Assembly: GCF_017377745.1 (NCBI RefSeq)
Contig: NZ_JAFVMG010000005.1
Coordinates: 99,012 to 163,011, forward strand
Direction of reading: 5' to 3'
From: Acetobacter suratthaniensis
Lineage (GTDB): Bacteria > Pseudomonadota > Alphaproteobacteria > Acetobacterales > Acetobacteraceae
Length of the DNA: 64,000 bases
Under the pieces are notes generated by a model. It was not told where the DNA came from, searched no databases, and saw only the letters and a program-made list of their open reading frames with translations. Numbering within the stretch: the first letter of the stretch is position 1; each line of letters begins with the position of its first letter. Position numbers and translations under genes: made by a program. Below, piece after piece: positions 19,170 to 27,312 of the stretch.

Positions 19170-19769
19170 GTGCGTATGATGACAAAGACAGTTCGCGCTG
19201 GACTGCTTATGTCGGCTTGCGGTGTTTCCCTGCTGGCCGCCACCGCACCTGGTGCATACGCCTCGGGAATGCCTCAGCTTGATTTCGCCAACCCTCTCGT
19301 GACCGGTCAGGTCATGTGGGGGGCGGTGATCTTTCTTGTATTCTATCTTGTCCTTTCACGCGCCATGTTGCCGCGTGTGTCCCGTGTGCTGGAAGACCGC
19401 GCGCACCGCATTTCGGGTGATCTCGAAATTGCTCGCGCCGCCAAGCACGATGCGGACAGGGCTGTGGCCGAACTCCAGCAGGCCCGTAAGGATGCCATGG
19501 CGGAGGCTCAGGCCAACCTGCAGAAAGCCCTCGACGAAGAACGTCAGGCTGCTGAAAAGCAGATGCAGGACATCAGCTCCCGTCTGGACAAGGAAATCGC
19601 GGACGCCGAAGAGCGTATCGCGGCTGAAAAAGCCCGTGCGCTGGGTGCGCTCAGGGAAATCGCGCTCGATACCACACAGGCTCTCGTGCAGCGCCTGACA
19701 GGTCTCGCGCCTGATGCCCAGCTTGTGGCGCAAAAGGTCGAAGGCGCCTCCGCGCGCCGCGCTGTCTGA
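19170..19769 (+). CDS. ATP synthase Fo subunit b' (AtpF2/AtpG type)
   Basis: Peripheral-stalk subunit, 199 residues, starting at a GTG 9 nt after GGGAGGA. A membrane helix lies at about residues 47-64, followed by a long charged coiled coil (RISGDLEIARAAKHDADRAV onward). Unusually, residues 1-31 look like a cleavable Sec signal with cleavage after AYA, ahead of the normal membrane anchor. It pairs with subunit b encoded 24 nt downstream; two different b-type subunits are typical of alphaproteobacteria. Confidence 0.92.
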   Translation: MRMMTKTVRAGLLMSACGVSLLAATAPGAYASGMPQLDFANPLVTGQVMWGAVIFLVFYLVLSRAMLPRVSRVLEDRAHRISGDLEIARAAKHDADRAVAELQQARKDAMAEAQANLQKALDEERQAAEKQMQDISSRLDKEIADAEERIAAEKARALGALREIALDTTQALVQRLTGLAPDAQLVAQKVEGASARRAV

Positions 19770-19793
19770 TCCGGTTCGGGGAGAATATACGTC

Positions 19794-20297
19794 ATGTCCG
19801 GCATTTTTCACGAAGCGGGTTTCTGGGTCGCGGTTTCGTTTGTTCTGTTCTTCGTGCTCGTTGGCAAGAAGATCTGGACACCGCTCGCGGCTATTCTGGA
19901 TAACCGCGCGGATCGTATCCGCAAGGAACTGGACGAAGCAGCCGACCTGCGTCGTGAAGCCGAGCAGATGCTTGAAGACGCCACGCGTGAGCGTGAACAC
20001 GCTCTGGCAGAAGCTCGCAGCCTGATCGAGCAGTCCCGCAAGCAGGCGCAGGATATCGCCCTGAAGGCCCGTCAGGATGCGGAAGACGCCGTCAAGCGTC
20101 ACGAGCAGATGGCGCGTGACCGGATTGCCGCTGTCGAACGCGCCGCCCTTAAGGAAGTGCGCCAGCTCGCCATCGATGTGGCGGTTGAAGCAGCCCACGA
20201 TGTTATTCCGCAGACGCTGGATACCAATTCCGCCTCTGCTCTGGTTGATCAGGCTCTGGTCAACCTGCCCAAGGCTCTGGCGGCGCACGCGGCCTGA
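19794..20297 (+). CDS. atpF: ATP synthase Fo subunit b
   Basis: Second stalk subunit, 167 residues: one N-terminal membrane helix (AGFWVAVSFVLFFVLVGKKIW), then an almost continuous heptad coil with Arg/Glu/Ala-rich segments reaching towards F1 delta. It lacks the signal-like leader of b'. This is the last recognisable Fo gene, and a glycosyltransferase gene starts only 28 nt later. Confidence 0.94.
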   Translation: MSGIFHEAGFWVAVSFVLFFVLVGKKIWTPLAAILDNRADRIRKELDEAADLRREAEQMLEDATREREHALAEARSLIEQSRKQAQDIALKARQDAEDAVKRHEQMARDRIAAVERAALKEVRQLAIDVAVEAAHDVIPQTLDTNSASALVDQALVNLPKALAAHAA

Positions 20298-20325
20298 TAG
20301 CGCGCGCCCCAAGGCCTGCCTGAGC

Positions 20326-21093
20326 ATGACGCAGGTAGAACAGACATCTCTGGTTTCTGATGACGATACTCCGCCTCTGCTGAGTATCGTCATTGCCGTT
20401 TTGAATGAGCAGGACAATCTCCCGCAGGTCTGTCGTGAACTGGCCGAGGCCAGCGCGGCCCTGCCATCCGTGGAAATCGTGTTTGTTGATGATGGCAGCA
20501 CGGATTCAACCGTGGAGGTGCTGCAACGCATCCGTACGGAAAGCGGGTTAAATCTGCGTGTTCTGCGGCACGACCGGCGATGCGGTAAATCGGCCGCCCT
20601 GCGCACCGGTATTACGGCCGCACGGGGTGTCTGGATCGCCACGATTGATGGCGATGGGCAGGATGACCCGCGTGAGCTTGCCCCTCTGTTTGAGCTGGCC
20701 CGTACGGCCAATGGCAGGCCACCGCTGGTTGTAGGGGTGCGCACACGCCGCAAGGATGGCTGGTCGCGCCGGTTTGCAACCCGGTTTGCCAATGGTCTGC
20801 GCCAGCGTCTGTTGCAGGATCACTGCCCGGATACGGGTGCGCCGATCAAGATTTTCCAGCGGGCTGATTTTTTGGCTCTGCCCCAGTTTGAAGGGCTGCA
20901 TCGATTTTTGCCCGCCCTGCTGGCCTCTTATGGTGTGCCACTGGTCTGCCATCCGGTTTCGCACCGGCCCCGGCTGCATGGGTATTCCAAATACACCAAC
21001 TTCAACCGTGCGGTTGTAGGCGTGCGTGATCTGCTGGGCGTCATGTGGCTGCGAAACCGTACGCGCCTGCCTGCCTCGGTTCGGGAATGCTGA
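20326..21093 (+). CDS. Family 2 glycosyltransferase, ArnC/dolichol-phosphate-mannosyltransferase-like
   Basis: Cytoplasmic-face transferase predicted to move a sugar from a nucleotide donor to a polyprenyl phosphate. The start at 20326 is taken because the longer frame runs back through atpF. The 255 residues show the GT-A fold: LSIVIAVLNEQDNLPQV, VDDGSTDST and DGDGQDDPREL (DxD). No C-terminal membrane pair is seen, unlike E. coli ArnC. It overlaps the next gene by 7 nt, so the two probably act together: this one charges the lipid carrier and the next one uses it. Confidence 0.85.
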   Translation: MTQVEQTSLVSDDDTPPLLSIVIAVLNEQDNLPQVCRELAEASAALPSVEIVFVDDGSTDSTVEVLQRIRTESGLNLRVLRHDRRCGKSAALRTGITAARGVWIATIDGDGQDDPRELAPLFELARTANGRPPLVVGVRTRRKDGWSRRFATRFANGLRQRLLQDHCPDTGAPIKIFQRADFLALPQFEGLHRFLPALLASYGVPLVCHPVSHRPRLHGYSKYTNFNRAVVGVRDLLGVMWLRNRTRLPASVREC

Positions 21094-22817
21094 AAAAACA
21101 CGCGCGTTTGCTCAGGCTGAGTTTTCTCGGGCTTGCAGCTTTTGTCATGCTGCTGTTTGGCCGGGCTTCCATTCCACCGTTTGACCGGGATGAACCCCGT
21201 TATATGGAAGCGTCCGCACAAATGCTGCGGTCGCATGATTTCATAGATGTGCGCTTTCAGGATGCGCCGCGCTATCTTCAGCCCGCAGGAATTTACTGGC
21301 TGGAATCCGCCTCCACCGCACTGGCTTCTGCCCTAACGGGGCAGTCTCAGGAGCGTGCGGTCTGGCCGTATCGTATTCCGTCGCTGCTGGCCATGACAGC
21401 CTCCGTGGTGCTGACCGCCGTTATTGGCGGAGCGTTGTTTGGTGAACTGGCGGGGCTCTGGGCGGGGGCGATCCTGCTGGCCAGCGTGCTGGTTATGGCC
21501 GAAGGCCGCATGGCCACCATTGATTCGTGTTTGTTGCTCAGCATTCTGCTGACCCAGCTTGCCCTGACCCGCGCACTGAAGGATCGTGAGGCTGACCGCC
21601 CGACCGCGCTGCGTGTGGCCCTGCTGTACTGGGGCGCTATAGGGTGTGGGCTGATGCTCAAGGGGCCGGTGGTGCTGGTTCCGGCATTAGGCACGCCACT
21701 GGCGCTGGCGCTGGTGGAACGCCGGGCTGATCTGTGGCGCAGGATGCGCCCCGCCTGGGGCTGGCTTGTGGCCATAGCCGTGGCGATGCCCTGGTTCATT
21801 GCCATTGGTATTGTCAGCCACGGTGAATTTTTCCGCCGTGCGGTGGGGCATAATTTTCTGGGCAAGGTTGCGTCCGGGCAGGAAGCGCATGGCTTGCCGC
21901 CGGGCTACCATCTTTTGGTGTTTGTGCTGGCATTCTGGCCGGGTTCGTATTTTGCGGCAGCGGTCGCCTCGCAGGTCTGGCGGCAGCGCACCGCACCGGC
22001 CGTGCGTTACCTGCTGTGCTGGATTATCCCGCACTGGCTGGTGTTTGAGGCCATTGCAACCAAACTGCCACATTATGTGCTGCCTACCTATCCTGCCATC
22101 GCCATACTGATTGCGGGGCTGCTGTTCCGTGGTGGGGCGACATGGCGCAATGGGCCACAAAGTCGCTGGGGCCGGGTGCTGCTGGGGGGCTATGGCGTTG
22201 CGTGGTGTCTGGTGGGGTGTCTGCTGGTGCTGGCGGGCCCCGTGCTGCTCTGGCGGCTGGAGCACCAGATTTCGGCGCAGGCGCTGGTGCTGGCTGGTGG
22301 TGCCCTGCCGCTGATAGGTCTGTCGATGGTGCTGATCTGGCGGCTGGAACTACAGCGGGCGCTGCTTTGCGTGCTTGTGGCGGCGGGATTACTTTATGTT
22401 GAGCTGTTTACGTTTGTCATACCCAACCTGAACACCATCTGGCTTGCCCCCCGGCTGGCGGCTTTGGTGGAGCAGGAAAAACCCTGCCCGGTTACGCGGG
22501 TTTATTCCGTGTCTTTTTCCGAACCCAGTCTGGTTTTTCTGCTTGGTGGGCAGGTTGTCCTGTCTTCTCCGGTGGGCGCGGCTGGCGGGTTGCTGACTGA
22601 TCCTGCCTGCGCGGCCGTGCTGCTGGCCACGCGGGATCGGCCTTTGCTGCTTGATGCACTGGGCGCGCAGAAAAATCGCTTGCGCGCACATGGGCAGGTA
22701 CAGGGCATGAATTACTCTAACGGGCGCACGCTCGATATCAGCCTGTACACGCTGGCCCCCGAAGCCGCGGCACCGGCATCGTCATCACCATCACCGGCGG
22801 CAACCGGCACGCCCTGA
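21087..22817 (+). CDS. ArnT-like (GT39/GT83) membrane glycosyltransferase
   Basis: Polytopic transferase of 576 residues that should take a sugar from an undecaprenyl carrier and attach it to an envelope acceptor on the periplasmic side. The first periplasmic loop has the hallmark FDRDEPRYMEASAQM acidic motif near residue 37, and about ten hydrophobic helices follow. In enterobacteria ArnT adds 4-amino-4-deoxyarabinose to lipid A. The sugar and acceptor here are unknown, and the other arn genes are not nearby. The start at 21087 overlaps the upstream transferase. Confidence 0.82.
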   Translation: MLKKHARLLRLSFLGLAAFVMLLFGRASIPPFDRDEPRYMEASAQMLRSHDFIDVRFQDAPRYLQPAGIYWLESASTALASALTGQSQERAVWPYRIPSLLAMTASVVLTAVIGGALFGELAGLWAGAILLASVLVMAEGRMATIDSCLLLSILLTQLALTRALKDREADRPTALRVALLYWGAIGCGLMLKGPVVLVPALGTPLALALVERRADLWRRMRPAWGWLVAIAVAMPWFIAIGIVSHGEFFRRAVGHNFLGKVASGQEAHGLPPGYHLLVFVLAFWPGSYFAAAVASQVWRQRTAPAVRYLLCWIIPHWLVFEAIATKLPHYVLPTYPAIAILIAGLLFRGGATWRNGPQSRWGRVLLGGYGVAWCLVGCLLVLAGPVLLWRLEHQISAQALVLAGGALPLIGLSMVLIWRLELQRALLCVLVAAGLLYVELFTFVIPNLNTIWLAPRLAALVEQEKPCPVTRVYSVSFSEPSLVFLLGGQVVLSSPVGAAGGLLTDPACAAVLLATRDRPLLLDALGAQKNRLRAHGQVQGMNYSNGRTLDISLYTLAPEAAAPASSSPSPAATGTP

Positions 22818-22944
22818 GTGAGCCGCTTTTCTGTGCGGCCCATAGATTATATCTATGCTCTCCATCGCTTTTTTAGACGTTCCGTATCCGTTATGGTCTG
22901 TGAGACAGTTCGTTCTGTAACAGGACGAATGGAAAGTCAGGGAC

Positions 22945-23835
22945 ATGACAGGTTTTGCACCCGCCCCCAGCGTGGCTCTGGCGCCTGAACAGGCAACGCC
23001 CGCTCTGGCCGATCTGCAGGGGTTGTGGACACGCTCTCTCATTGCATGGCCTGACGGACGGCAGGATACGACAACCCGCGTTGTCTGGCTGCAGGGGGCG
23101 GGCGGGTATATAGACCTGCGCCAACCAGCCGATCTGCCGGGTTTTGCCACCGTACGCTGCCTGAATGATCTGACATGGGACAACTGTAAGGCGCTGGCGC
23201 AACAGCAGGGGTTTGCCGGTACGCTGCAGAGCGATGGCGCGGCTTTTGTGTGGGAGCGTGAGCTGGACTACCAGCCTGCTGAACCCACGCCGGATTCCGG
23301 GTTTCTGGCCTGGAAGGACGGCATGCTGGTGGAGACAGGGCGGCATCAGCCCTATGTGGAACACTGGCACCGCGAGACCACCCAGCCCGCCACAGGTATT
23401 GTGCCGCCGCGTGGCTGGCAGGCCCCCGATGGGGTGCTGTTGCGCCTGCGTGAGCGGGGCGTCAGGGGCGGTGGCATGGCCCTGCGCGTGGGGCCGTATT
23501 TCATGTTTGCACAGGCTGCTTCTTTCACGCCCGGAGCGATGGCGGAGCTGCCCATAACGCCTGCTTTGCCCCAGACACTGGCCGAAGCCGTAGCCCGGGC
23601 CGATACACTGGCTGCGGCGCGTGCGCTGGTCGCGTGCGAAATTTCCTTTGGGCATCTGCATGGGCCTGACGGGTTGCCCGTTATCATGCGTTCCACCCTG
23701 CCGTGGCGGGTGGGGTGTTCCTTTCATCTGTCTGCGATGGCTGATGGTGCGCTGGCAACACCGGGGCAGGAGGCAGATGGCCGCCCCTGCACCCAACTAT
23801 GGGACATATGTCCCTCACTTCCCCACGCCGCCTGA
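22945..23835 (+). CDS. Hypothetical protein, possibly lipocalin-like (HRI1-type)
   Basis: I do not firmly recognise it. The 296-residue protein has no signal peptide or membrane segment. It consists of two similar halves of beta-strands with recurring Trp-rich openings: LQGLWTRSLIAWPDGRQDT early and VEHWHRET in the middle. The N-terminal part (WLQGAGGYIDLR) recalls the HRI1-like barrel proteins. Codon use matches the neighbours. It is 127 bp downstream of the ArnT-like gene and 39 bp before the oxygenase gene. Confidence 0.6.
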   Translation: MTGFAPAPSVALAPEQATPALADLQGLWTRSLIAWPDGRQDTTTRVVWLQGAGGYIDLRQPADLPGFATVRCLNDLTWDNCKALAQQQGFAGTLQSDGAAFVWERELDYQPAEPTPDSGFLAWKDGMLVETGRHQPYVEHWHRETTQPATGIVPPRGWQAPDGVLLRLRERGVRGGGMALRVGPYFMFAQAASFTPGAMAELPITPALPQTLAEAVARADTLAAARALVACEISFGHLHGPDGLPVIMRSTLPWRVGCSFHLSAMADGALATPGQEADGRPCTQLWDICPSLPHAA

Positions 23836-23874
23836 TCTGCACAGGGTATGACGGTCAACAGAAGGACTGCGTTC

Positions 23875-24915
23875 ATGAACACGGATTTTACCTCCATCCC
23901 CGTTGTCGATATCGCGGGTCTTTCTGGTACGGCGGAAGAAAAAGCCGCTGTGGTAAAAGCTCTGGCGACCGCAGCACAGGATGTAGGCTTCATGCATATA
24001 ACAGGGCATGGGCTTGATCCGGCCCTGTTCGATGCTCTGCTGGCGCAGACAAAGCATTTTTTCGCACAGTCTCTGGACGAGAAAATGAAAGTTTATATCG
24101 GCAATTCCACCAACCATCGTGGCTACGTGCCTCAGGGGGAGGAAGTGTTCAGCGCCGGCAGCAAGGATCTTAAGGAAGCCTACGATCTGTCGCGCGACCT
24201 GCCCGCCAACGATCCCGAATACCTTGCGGGCAATCCTTTGCTTGGGCCTAACCAGTGGCCGGATAATGAGACGTTCAGGCAGGTCGTGAACCAGTATTAC
24301 GATGCCGCCTTTCAGATCGGGTGCAGGCTTATGGGGGCTTTTGCCCTTGCCCTCGGGTTGGAGGAAAATGCCTTCGAATCCAGCCTGACACGCCCCCCCA
24401 GCCAGCTCCGGCTCATCCATTACCCGTTCGACCCGGATGCGCATGACGTGGCGGGTATTGGCGCGCATACCGATTACGAGTGCTTTACCCTGCTGCGCTC
24501 CACAGCGCCGGGGCTGGAGGTCATGAACCAGAAAGGTGTGTGGGTGGATGCGCCCCCGGTTGAAAACGCCTTTGTGGTGAATACGGGCGATATGCTCGAA
24601 TTGTTAAGCGGCGGGCGCTTTGTCGCCACATCGCACCGGGTACGTAAGGTGGCAGAGGAGCGCTATTCCTTCCCGCTGTTTTTCTCGCTCGATTATCATG
24701 TGCGGGTGCAGCCTGTCGTGCCGATGGCCGATGGCCTGCCCGCGCAAAGCCTTGTGGCGGGCGAGCATCTGGCCGCCCAGACCATGCAGACCTTCACCTA
24801 TCTCAAGCAGCGCGTGGCTGAAGGCCGTATCAGCCTGCCTGAAAGTCATGTCGGCCTGTCGGTTTTCGGGCAGGAGGCCCGGCATGGGCGCAGGGGCGCT
24901 GCCCTGCAGGACTGA
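23875..24915 (+). CDS. 2-oxoglutarate/Fe(II)-dependent oxygenase, isopenicillin-N-synthase family
   Basis: Non-haem iron oxygenase of 346 residues. The start at 23875 has AAGG 9 nt upstream; an upstream ATG at 23848 would add 9 residues. An N-terminal DIOX_N region (FMHITGHGLD) precedes the jelly-roll core. Iron ligands are His and Asp in GAHTDYECF and the later His in TSHRV; RYSFPLFFS supplies the Arg-x-Ser that binds 2-oxoglutarate. The substrate is unknown. The next gene encodes a periplasmic binding protein, hinting that it acts on an imported compound. Confidence 0.88.
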   Translation: MNTDFTSIPVVDIAGLSGTAEEKAAVVKALATAAQDVGFMHITGHGLDPALFDALLAQTKHFFAQSLDEKMKVYIGNSTNHRGYVPQGEEVFSAGSKDLKEAYDLSRDLPANDPEYLAGNPLLGPNQWPDNETFRQVVNQYYDAAFQIGCRLMGAFALALGLEENAFESSLTRPPSQLRLIHYPFDPDAHDVAGIGAHTDYECFTLLRSTAPGLEVMNQKGVWVDAPPVENAFVVNTGDMLELLSGGRFVATSHRVRKVAEERYSFPLFFSLDYHVRVQPVVPMADGLPAQSLVAGEHLAAQTMQTFTYLKQRVAEGRISLPESHVGLSVFGQEARHGRRGAALQD

Positions 24916-24971
24916 GGCAACCCGCAGGCCTCGGTTCGTGCCGGGGCCGCATAGCTCTGGAAGGAAACATC

Positions 24972-25994
24972 ATGAACCATGTCATGCGAGCCGCATCGCG
25001 GTGTGCGTCTTTTGCCGCGTTTTTGCTGTCCTTTATGCTTTTTGCGGTGTTTCTGAGCGTGGGGGGCAGCGCGCGGGTGCGGGCCGAGCCGCTGCGGATC
25101 GGCTATAGCGACTACCCCGGCTATGTGGCCTGGCAGGTGGCGATCGACAAAAATTGGTTTCGCGAGGCTGGGCTTGATGTCGCGTTCCAGTGGTTTGATT
25201 ACGGCGCGTCGCTTGATGCGTTCGCGGCGGGCAGGCTTGATGCCATTGCCGCTGCGGCAGGGGATGTCCTGACAATCGGGGCAACGGGGCGCAAGAGCGC
25301 TATCATCCTGCAAAGCGACTATTCCAACGGCAATGACATGATTATTGCCACGGCCGATGTGCATGACCTTAAAGACCTCAAGGGCCGTAAGGTGGCGGTG
25401 GAAAAAGGTCTGGTGGACGATTTCATGCTCGATTACGCCCTCAAGGGTGTGGGGCTGAGCGAAAATGATGTCACGCTCGTTAATATCAAAACCAACGAAG
25501 CCCCGCAGGTGCTGGCTTCGGGCGGGGTGGATGCCGTCAGTGTGTGGCAGCCTACGGCAGGACAGGTACTCCGGCTTGCGGTAGGGGCGCACCCTGTCTT
25601 TACCTCGCGTGCAGCCCCCGGCCTGCTCTGCGATGTGATTGCCGTGGGGCCGGAAAGCCTTGCGGCACACCGGGCGCAATGGCTCGATATTATGCGAATC
25701 TGGGAACGTGTCGTGCGCTACATAAACGACCCCGCAACACAGGATGACGCCCTGCGGATCATGTCAGCACGGGTGGGCGTTGATGTGGCGACCTACAGAA
25801 AGCTGCTCGATGGCACACGGCTTATGACGCTGGCAGACAACCGCAGGAGCTTTGTGGATTCGCACGATATTATGTCTTTGTATGAATCGACACGGCTGGC
25901 GGATGCTTTCAATGTCAGGGAAGGCGTTTACAAAACGCCCCAGCCTGTGTCCAAATATCTTGATGGCGGGTTGCTATCCGCTTTGAAGGAGTAG
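24972..25994 (+). CDS. ABC transporter substrate-binding protein (NMT1/SsuA/TauA type)
   Basis: Periplasmic solute receptor of 340 residues with an export signal in the first 38 (long hydrophobic stretch, cleavage near VRA-EP). Typical motifs are LRIGYSDYPGYVAWQVAIDKNWF, GRLDAIAAAAGDVL and LKGRKVAVEKG. The family binds sulfonates, nitrate-like ions, or thiamine and pyrimidine precursors; the ligand here cannot be predicted. No permease or ATPase gene accompanies it, so it must borrow a transporter encoded elsewhere or act as a sensor or scavenger. Confidence 0.85.
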   Translation: MNHVMRAASRCASFAAFLLSFMLFAVFLSVGGSARVRAEPLRIGYSDYPGYVAWQVAIDKNWFREAGLDVAFQWFDYGASLDAFAAGRLDAIAAAAGDVLTIGATGRKSAIILQSDYSNGNDMIIATADVHDLKDLKGRKVAVEKGLVDDFMLDYALKGVGLSENDVTLVNIKTNEAPQVLASGGVDAVSVWQPTAGQVLRLAVGAHPVFTSRAAPGLLCDVIAVGPESLAAHRAQWLDIMRIWERVVRYINDPATQDDALRIMSARVGVDVATYRKLLDGTRLMTLADNRRSFVDSHDIMSLYESTRLADAFNVREGVYKTPQPVSKYLDGGLLSALKE

Positions 25995-26040
25995 GCTCCG
26001 CAAGGCAGGGGCCATAGACGCAGGCACGGGGGGACGGTTC

Positions 26041-27054
26041 ATGAAAAGGGAGACAGCCCCTGAGTGGACCGATCAGAACCTGCATGCCTTTGTGCGCAAG
26101 GTGGACTGGAACCTGTGCCGCGACTTTCTGGCTATTGCCCAGCATGGCGGCGTGGGTGCTGCGGCCCGTGCCACCGGGCGGCGGCAACCCAGCCTGAGTG
26201 CCGCCCTGCGCCGGTTTGAGGCGCATGTGGGCTACACACTCTGCGATCGTTCCAGCAAGGGCGTGGTGCTGACCCCTATGGGGGTGGCGGTTCTGGCCCT
26301 GTGCCGTGATATGGCGGGCAGCGCCATGGCCATTCCGCTCCATGCCGCCGCCGCTGCCGGGCGGGTGGAAGGCACGCTGCGGCTGTGCATGATCCCCGAT
26401 GTGGCGGTGCCAGCGGTGGATGAGGCCATCATGCAGTTTAACAGCGCCTATCCGGCGGTTTCGCTGCATATCGACATCGCTCCATGGCGGCAGACCATTG
26501 AGGCGGTGGAGCGGGGCGATGCGGATATTGGCATTACCTGCGACGACATCCGGCGCAGGAGCCTGCGCTATGTGGGCATAGGGCAGGAGACACAGCAGCT
26601 TTACTGTGCGGAGAGGGCGCCCGTGCTCTCCCGGCTGGCTGCCTGTGGGCCGGGAGCATTGGAAGGGCAGACCCGTTTTGAACCCGGTCGCCTGACGGGC
26701 GAGAGCTTTATCCTGACAGGGAGTGACGAGCCGCGTGAACTGCGCGACCTGCGCGCCCGCTACGGGCTGGGTGAGACCGTATCCGGTCAGGTCGATACGT
26801 TGAGCGAGGCCCGGCGTCTGGTGTTGCTGGGGGTAGGGATCGGTTTTCTGCCCGTTGATTTTGCCCGGCCGGACGTAGCGGCAGGGCGGCTGGTGCCGCT
26901 GCTGCCGGATGATCTGCTGCCACGCTATTCCATTTACATGATCACCCGCACGGACACGCCAGAAGGCACGGCGGCTTCGCTTATGACGCGCACTATCGTC
27001 TCACGCATGGCCGGGCGCTCCCCGCTGGAGGGAGAGGATATGCGGCCGTCCTGA
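26041..27054 (+). CDS. LysR-type transcriptional regulator
   Basis: The 337-residue protein has a winged helix-turn-helix near residues 20-85 (FLAIAQHGGVGAAARATGRRQPSLSAALRRFE) and a periplasmic-binding-like effector domain from about residue 110. The start carries an N-terminal extension of about 18 residues before the HTH. It is in the same orientation as, and 46 bp after, the binding-protein gene, not divergent as classical LysR targets are. It probably regulates the oxygenase and binding-protein pair. Confidence 0.88.
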   Translation: MKRETAPEWTDQNLHAFVRKVDWNLCRDFLAIAQHGGVGAAARATGRRQPSLSAALRRFEAHVGYTLCDRSSKGVVLTPMGVAVLALCRDMAGSAMAIPLHAAAAAGRVEGTLRLCMIPDVAVPAVDEAIMQFNSAYPAVSLHIDIAPWRQTIEAVERGDADIGITCDDIRRRSLRYVGIGQETQQLYCAERAPVLSRLAACGPGALEGQTRFEPGRLTGESFILTGSDEPRELRDLRARYGLGETVSGQVDTLSEARRLVLLGVGIGFLPVDFARPDVAAGRLVPLLPDDLLPRYSIYMITRTDTPEGTAASLMTRTIVSRMAGRSPLEGEDMRPS

Positions 27055-27121
27055 CAGGGCATGGCGAAACAGCCCTGTGCTCAGGGTGTCTGTTTGATAG
27101 CGATGGAAGGGGAGAGGAAAA

Positions 27122-27197
27122 TGGTGCCCGCTGGCGGATTCGAACCACCGGCCCCATCATTACGAATGACGTGCTCTACCAACTGAGCTAAGCGGGC
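27122..27197 (-). tRNA. tRNA-Thr (anticodon CGU)
   Basis: A 76-nt cloverleaf with encoded CCA. The acceptor stem is GCCCGCT/AGCGGGC and the D-loop AGTTGGTA. The anticodon stem CGTCA/TGATG (one G-U) carries loop TTCGTAA, so the anticodon is CGU for ACG codons. The T-arm GGTTCGAATCC is intact. It lies between the LysR gene and purF. Confidence 0.96.
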
Positions 27198-27312
27198 TTG
27201 GAATATTTCCGAAGCGGTGACTATCACGCAGGCCCGGTGGGCGCAACCGCAAATCGGAGAAAAAATGTCCTGTGGCGGCAGGGGCTTGCCTTTGCCGCCA
27301 CAGGGCTGGTGC

